Of a DNA stretch of 64,000 bases, positions 60,475-64,000 are shown piece after piece. The DNA comes from Margaritifera margaritifera (lineage: Eukaryota; Mollusca; Bivalvia; Unionida; Margaritiferidae): the NCBI GenBank assembly GCA_029931535.1, contig JAQPZY010001415.1:496001-560000 (forward strand), read 5' to 3'. A program made the position numbers and the translations under genes. How positions within the stretch are numbered: the first letter of the stretch is position 1; the number at the start of each line of letters is the position of its first letter. The notes beneath the pieces are model-generated. The model had not been told where the DNA came from. It searched no databases and saw only the letters and a list, made by a program, of their open reading frames with translations.

Positions 60475-61767
60475 TTATTTTGATAACAGACGTTTCATTA
60501 CATTTCTAAGATAGATCAATTTATTGTGAACTTGTGCTGTTTTGTCTCTTCCCTTTCGTGATCCTGCAGGTTTTGTAATTATTTCAAAACATATAACACA
60601 CGTTTTTAATATCCTCTTGATCAGTTGCACCATTCTCTCAAACGTGCCAAAAATACCACCAGCTGCAATCTCAAAATATAATTCACCCATTTATTCTAAT
60701 AGGGATTTTTAAAACAGTATAGATTTAACTGATTGTTTGAATATTTATATGAGCACCAGGCATAAAAAGAAATATAGATTTTATGTGTCTCTAAGTATTT
60801 TCTTTCCTGTCATGTGTATGCCTTGTTCAGTGATAATGGTATCAGTGTAGAAATAGTTAACATTTTCATTACTGAGTTTCATGTGTTTTTCTTGTTTATC
60901 AAAGAAATACTTTGTTGCTTCCGTAAAATGTTGCTTCAATTTATACCCTTGAGAATAATATATGTTGGGTAATCCTTTCACAGTAATCATTATACATGCA
61001 TTTTCTATCGCCGGATTAAAACACTTTTCCGGTACAGTGTCTCTGTCTTTCTTATACTGTATGAATACTCCTTTTAAACTCAATCGTGGCGAAACATTTG
61101 GTATGGTTATATTAACTGCTACATCAATAATTTAATTCTATATTAATAGCTCATATAATATTTGTATGCGAACAGAGACACTTAAATGCGGCCCTTTGTA
61201 TCCAATTGGTAAAATACGTCCATAAATTATAGTGAATATACATTCATATACCAAATGTTCACTTTTACAGAAAACAAAATGACTGTCGTATCCACTAAAT
61301 TGACCATATACAGGTAGTTTTTGTTGCCAGATGGAATGCAATACCTTTTTGGAATTATTGTAATTTGGTTTCAGTGGTCCACATGATAGGGACGGGGTAA
61401 ATCACAGACCTGCACTTGCTATTACCTACGATATTAATTCTCTTGTCCATTCCGCTTCATGCCACAAAACATAATCTTTTGGTGTTTGTAACATTTCATA
61501 TCTGTGCACACACCCCTAAATCAAGCGGTATTTTAAAATCTTCTCGGATCCTGTAAACCGAATAATTTCGTTACCAGTGTTTTGTGCATTAGCCTCTCCT
61601 AATCTTAACTTACTCAGTTTTTCACTCATTGTACCTAGTTCAATTCTATATGTTCTATCACACATTGGTAACAAGAAATATGTATTTTCCATATGTTGCC
61701 ATTTTTGTCCTTTAGCGCAATATAATAAAATACATTTTGAAGATACATAAATACAAATACCTATCAC
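60475..61767 (-). pseudogene. Polinton major-capsid-like relic
   Basis: Minus-strand open pieces at 61,767-61,516, 61,341-61,138, 61,083-60,781 and 60,690-60,475 follow one another with shifts and stops. Readable parts include MCDRTYRIELGTMSEKLSKL, ANAQNTGNEIIRFTGSEK, TPKDYVLWHEAEWTREL, and FNPAIENACIMITVKGLPNI followed by YYSQG. The last string recalls the double-jelly-roll major capsid protein of Polintons, and the position facing the polymerase fits. The assignment is from pattern memory; another structural protein is possible. The piece at 60,475-60,690 may be a different gene. Confidence 0.45.
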
Positions 61768-61789
61768 AATTTAAACGAATACATCCTCA

Positions 61790-62090
61790 TACTTTTACCT
61801 GCTTAGGTTTCTCTAATGGCGCACCAGGTTGAGCAGAATAATAGAGAGCAAAATCATCATCCAAATTAATCAACAAATGAGTAACTACAATGTGTTCTCA
61901 ATCTTTCACTGACATAGTCGGGTATTATTGCTCTGTTTTCTTCAGCAATTCTTCAATGTCTGATTTCTTCTTCATCAGCCATACTATGATCAAATTACCT
62001 GGAAAGATAATTGCTTCATGTGAATCTAAGCCGTTAGCTATTGCTCCTGCAGTCACAACTACTGATGTGACAGTTTTGTGATTCCGCTAT
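61790..62090 (-). pseudogene. Unidentified coding-like relic upstream of the capsid-like gene
   Basis: The minus strand reads MADEEEIRH, a stop, RIAEENRAIIPDYVSERLRT and, in another frame, DFALYYSAQPGAPLEKPKQ. The composition is protein-like, and the orientation matches the capsid-like relic. It may be a minor virion gene of the same element; the family is not recognised. Confidence 0.35.
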
Positions 62091-62100
62091 TGAATGATGG

Positions 62101-62164
62101 TACGTATGTATGTATGTATGTATTTAGTTATGTATGTATGTGTGTGTATGTATGTGTGTATGTA

Positions 62165-62241
<77 letters not shown>
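62101..62241. repeat. (GTAT)n(TA)n microsatellite
   Basis: GTAT and TGTG units followed by a TA run, inside the Polinton-like relic. Confidence 0.96.
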
Positions 62242-62244
<3 letters not shown>

Positions 62245-62495
62245 TTGCTTCCAGGTTTGATTTTCAACATTGCTGTCATTAAATGATTTTAATATCACAG
62301 CATCATAGAATTAAGTTTTCTGTTCAGTGACAAAAGTACGTGATTCTCTTATCAGATACATATAAGATTTATTACATTTAAATTGAAAGTAAATATGTTG
62401 ATAGCTTATATATAATCCAACGGGAAACTCGAAAAAATTTGTTTTATTCATGTCCTAAAACCAAGTTTATAAAAATCGTATACAAACCTATTTTG

Positions 62496-62708
62496 TTATC
62501 TTGAAGTAATAGTGTTCATAAAATAATATTGCCTTGTACTTAATTTCGTGAACATACAAGTTTTGAAAGTTCCAGAATTCCTAACAGTATATTCTGTAGA
62601 AATGTTGTATGCATCAATAATCATTTTATATGTTTCGAAACTAAAATAATATCTTTCAGGATTAACAAGCTTGTAAAGCAATATACATCTAGGCATTACT
62701 TTATTCAT
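62496..62708 (-). pseudogene. Unidentified open fragment in the Polinton-like element
   Basis: A 70-codon minus-strand frame with a hydrophilic protein-like composition (ILLYKLVNPERYYFSFETYK near its start). It has the same strand as the capsid-like pieces. It is not recognised and may be a chance frame. Confidence 0.25.
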
Positions 62709-63002
62709 TTAACCTGTTTTTTTATCTCATCAATTTTAATATTTTAATGCATTACACTTTATACACAATTCCGTGTTCAGTTCATATTTTAATGTATCTG
62801 TATGTTTCCTATTTCTGATTTAACTGCATGAATTCTTCCACGTAATGCGTGACTCATTCTTATCTAGTTCAGCTCTTAATGCATCTGTTTCCGTTGTAAA
62901 CATTTGTTCAGTTTCACTTAATACGTTTTATCCTTTGTCTTATTCATCAAAACCACCTTGTACCACACAGATAGTATTAAATAGTTCTCGATCAGCATAT
63001 CT

Positions 63003-63355
63003 TTCTATATGTTTTAGAATCAATCTTCTAGTTCTTTCTATATGTTTTAGAATCTTCTAGTTCCTTTCTATATGTTTTAGAATCTTCTAGTTCTTTCTAT
63101 ATGTTTTAGAATCTTCTAGTTCTTTCTATATGTTTTAGAATCTTCTAGTTCCTTTCTATATGTTTTAGAATCTTCTAGTTCTTTCTATATGTTTTAGAAT
63201 CTTCTAGTTCCGTCTATATGTTTTAGAATCTTCTAGTTCTTTCTATATGTTTTAGAATCTTCTAGTTCTTTCTAGATGTTTTTGAATCTTCTAGTTCTTT
63301 CTATATGTTTTAGAATCTTCTAGTTTTTTCTATATGTTTTAGAATCTTCTAGTTA
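63003..63355. repeat. 29-bp tandem repeat (about 12 copies)
   Basis: Unit TTCTTTCTATATGTTTTAGA plus ATCTTCTAG, inside the Polinton-like relic. Confidence 0.93.
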
Positions 63356-63539
63356 AGCAGTTAGTCCATTTTTGAGAGTTGGTAAAGTCTTAACGTTTGG
63401 CTTTTGATTTTGTCATTCAACTCAGTCATATATAAATCGTAAGTCGTTTTCATATTACTGATAATGTTTTCATTCACGATTACTTTGTCATCTATCTTTC
63501 TTCTTATTTCAGTTAAATCATTTGTGACAAAATATTAGT

Positions 63540-63880
63540 ATTAGTAGTCAGCTTCTCTTCCCAATGTATTGCGGAACCTTAAAAATCATTAATCAAGTGT
63601 TCAATCTCTTCATCGTTTGTTGAATATCATTATTTAAGTGACCTAACTGTCATTGTAAATTATCGTATTTTTTTATTTCTCTATTTTCTCCGCATCACAC
63701 TCTAATGCACATATTTTACGGTCGGTTAAATCCTGTGTTCAACAGGTTGTAAGAACTGTTGAATGATTGATGTTTTTCGTGCTCTTTCTCTTACGATTTG
63801 TAAGGCTTGTGTAGCATTAAATGAAGCAATAGGTCTCTATTGAAACAAGCATTGAGCATCTAAATTATTTTCAAGAGAAG
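63540..63880 (-). pseudogene. Unidentified coding-like relic with helical composition
   Basis: The minus strand reads LENNLDAQCLFQ, a stop, then SFNATQALQIVRERARKTSI followed by IQQFLQPVEH. The amphipathic charged make-up suggests a helix or coiled coil. It has the same orientation as the other minus-strand relics of the element. Family unknown. Confidence 0.3.
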
Positions 63881-64000
63881 ATATTTAGTTGTCTACTTGT
63901 TCTCTGCATATTTTTTATATCTTTCAAATGATTATCATCTTAAGTCCAACGTATATGAGTCTCTACACGTTTTTATACTTGCCATTTATTACTGTGAAAT

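Larger units (their letters stand above)
56600..64000. mobile_element. Polinton/Maverick-like element, decayed, truncated by the window end
   Basis: Integrase with a chromodomain and a protein-primed DNA polymerase B are on the plus strand, followed by convergent minus-strand fragments with capsid-like features. This gene set is that of Polinton/Maverick elements or the related adintoviruses. Every gene is broken by stops and frameshifts. Terminal inverted repeats were not found: the left end is obscured by a microsatellite at 56,363-56,500 and the right end is outside the window. The element is an old genomic copy. Confidence 0.72.

Overview
This is AT-rich, intron-rich, repeat-rich eukaryotic DNA with no prokaryotic gene layout. 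Spliced exons, a Gypsy-type retrotransposon with a rearranged pol order, a Penelope-like element, a tyrosine-recombinase relic and a Polinton/Maverick relic together suggest a marine invertebrate. A mollusc or other lophotrochozoan is my best guess, but nothing in the window proves it. Most long open frames are tandem-repeat artefacts; the real host coding sequence lies in short exons.

Host genes. Two paralogous minus-strand genes for small secreted EF-hand proteins (called A and B here) lie in a diverged direct duplication. Gene A has exons at 7,567-7,524 (signal peptide), 2,698-2,523 and 514-347, and runs off the left edge. Gene B has exons at 45,892-45,849, 32,060-31,894 and 29,336-29,169. 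Exon lengths, splice sites and intron phases agree, and all six exons are open. A third family member (C) is on the plus strand at 16,920-17,072, with a possible last exon at 17,576-17,622. The proteins have a short signal peptide, a His/Gly-rich stretch and EF-hand loops. Introns cut the second and fourth loops at the same codon and phase, which points to an origin by duplication of an EF-hand pair.

Layout. 1-11.4 kb: duplication copy 1 with gene A. 11.4-28.8 kb: gene C, a tyrosine-recombinase relic (15.6-16.6 kb), a Penelope-like 3' end (22.2-22.7 kb) and several arrays, the largest about 94 copies of a 22-bp unit (23.2-25.2 kb). 28.9-50.6 kb: duplication copy 2 with gene B, enlarged by a decayed Gmr1-like LTR element (33.6-40.3 kb) and two large arrays (37-bp unit x ~55 and 38-bp unit x ~33; 41.5-44.9 kb). 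50.6-56.5 kb: mostly simple and tandem repeats. 56.6-64 kb: a decayed Polinton/Maverick-like element with integrase and protein-primed DNA polymerase B on the plus strand and capsid-like fragments on the minus strand, running off the right edge.

A recurring theme is that sequence present once (or a few times) in copy 1 has been amplified in tandem in copy 2. All calls are from reading the sequence by eye; exon calls rest on frame, splice motifs and paralogue agreement, without transcript data.
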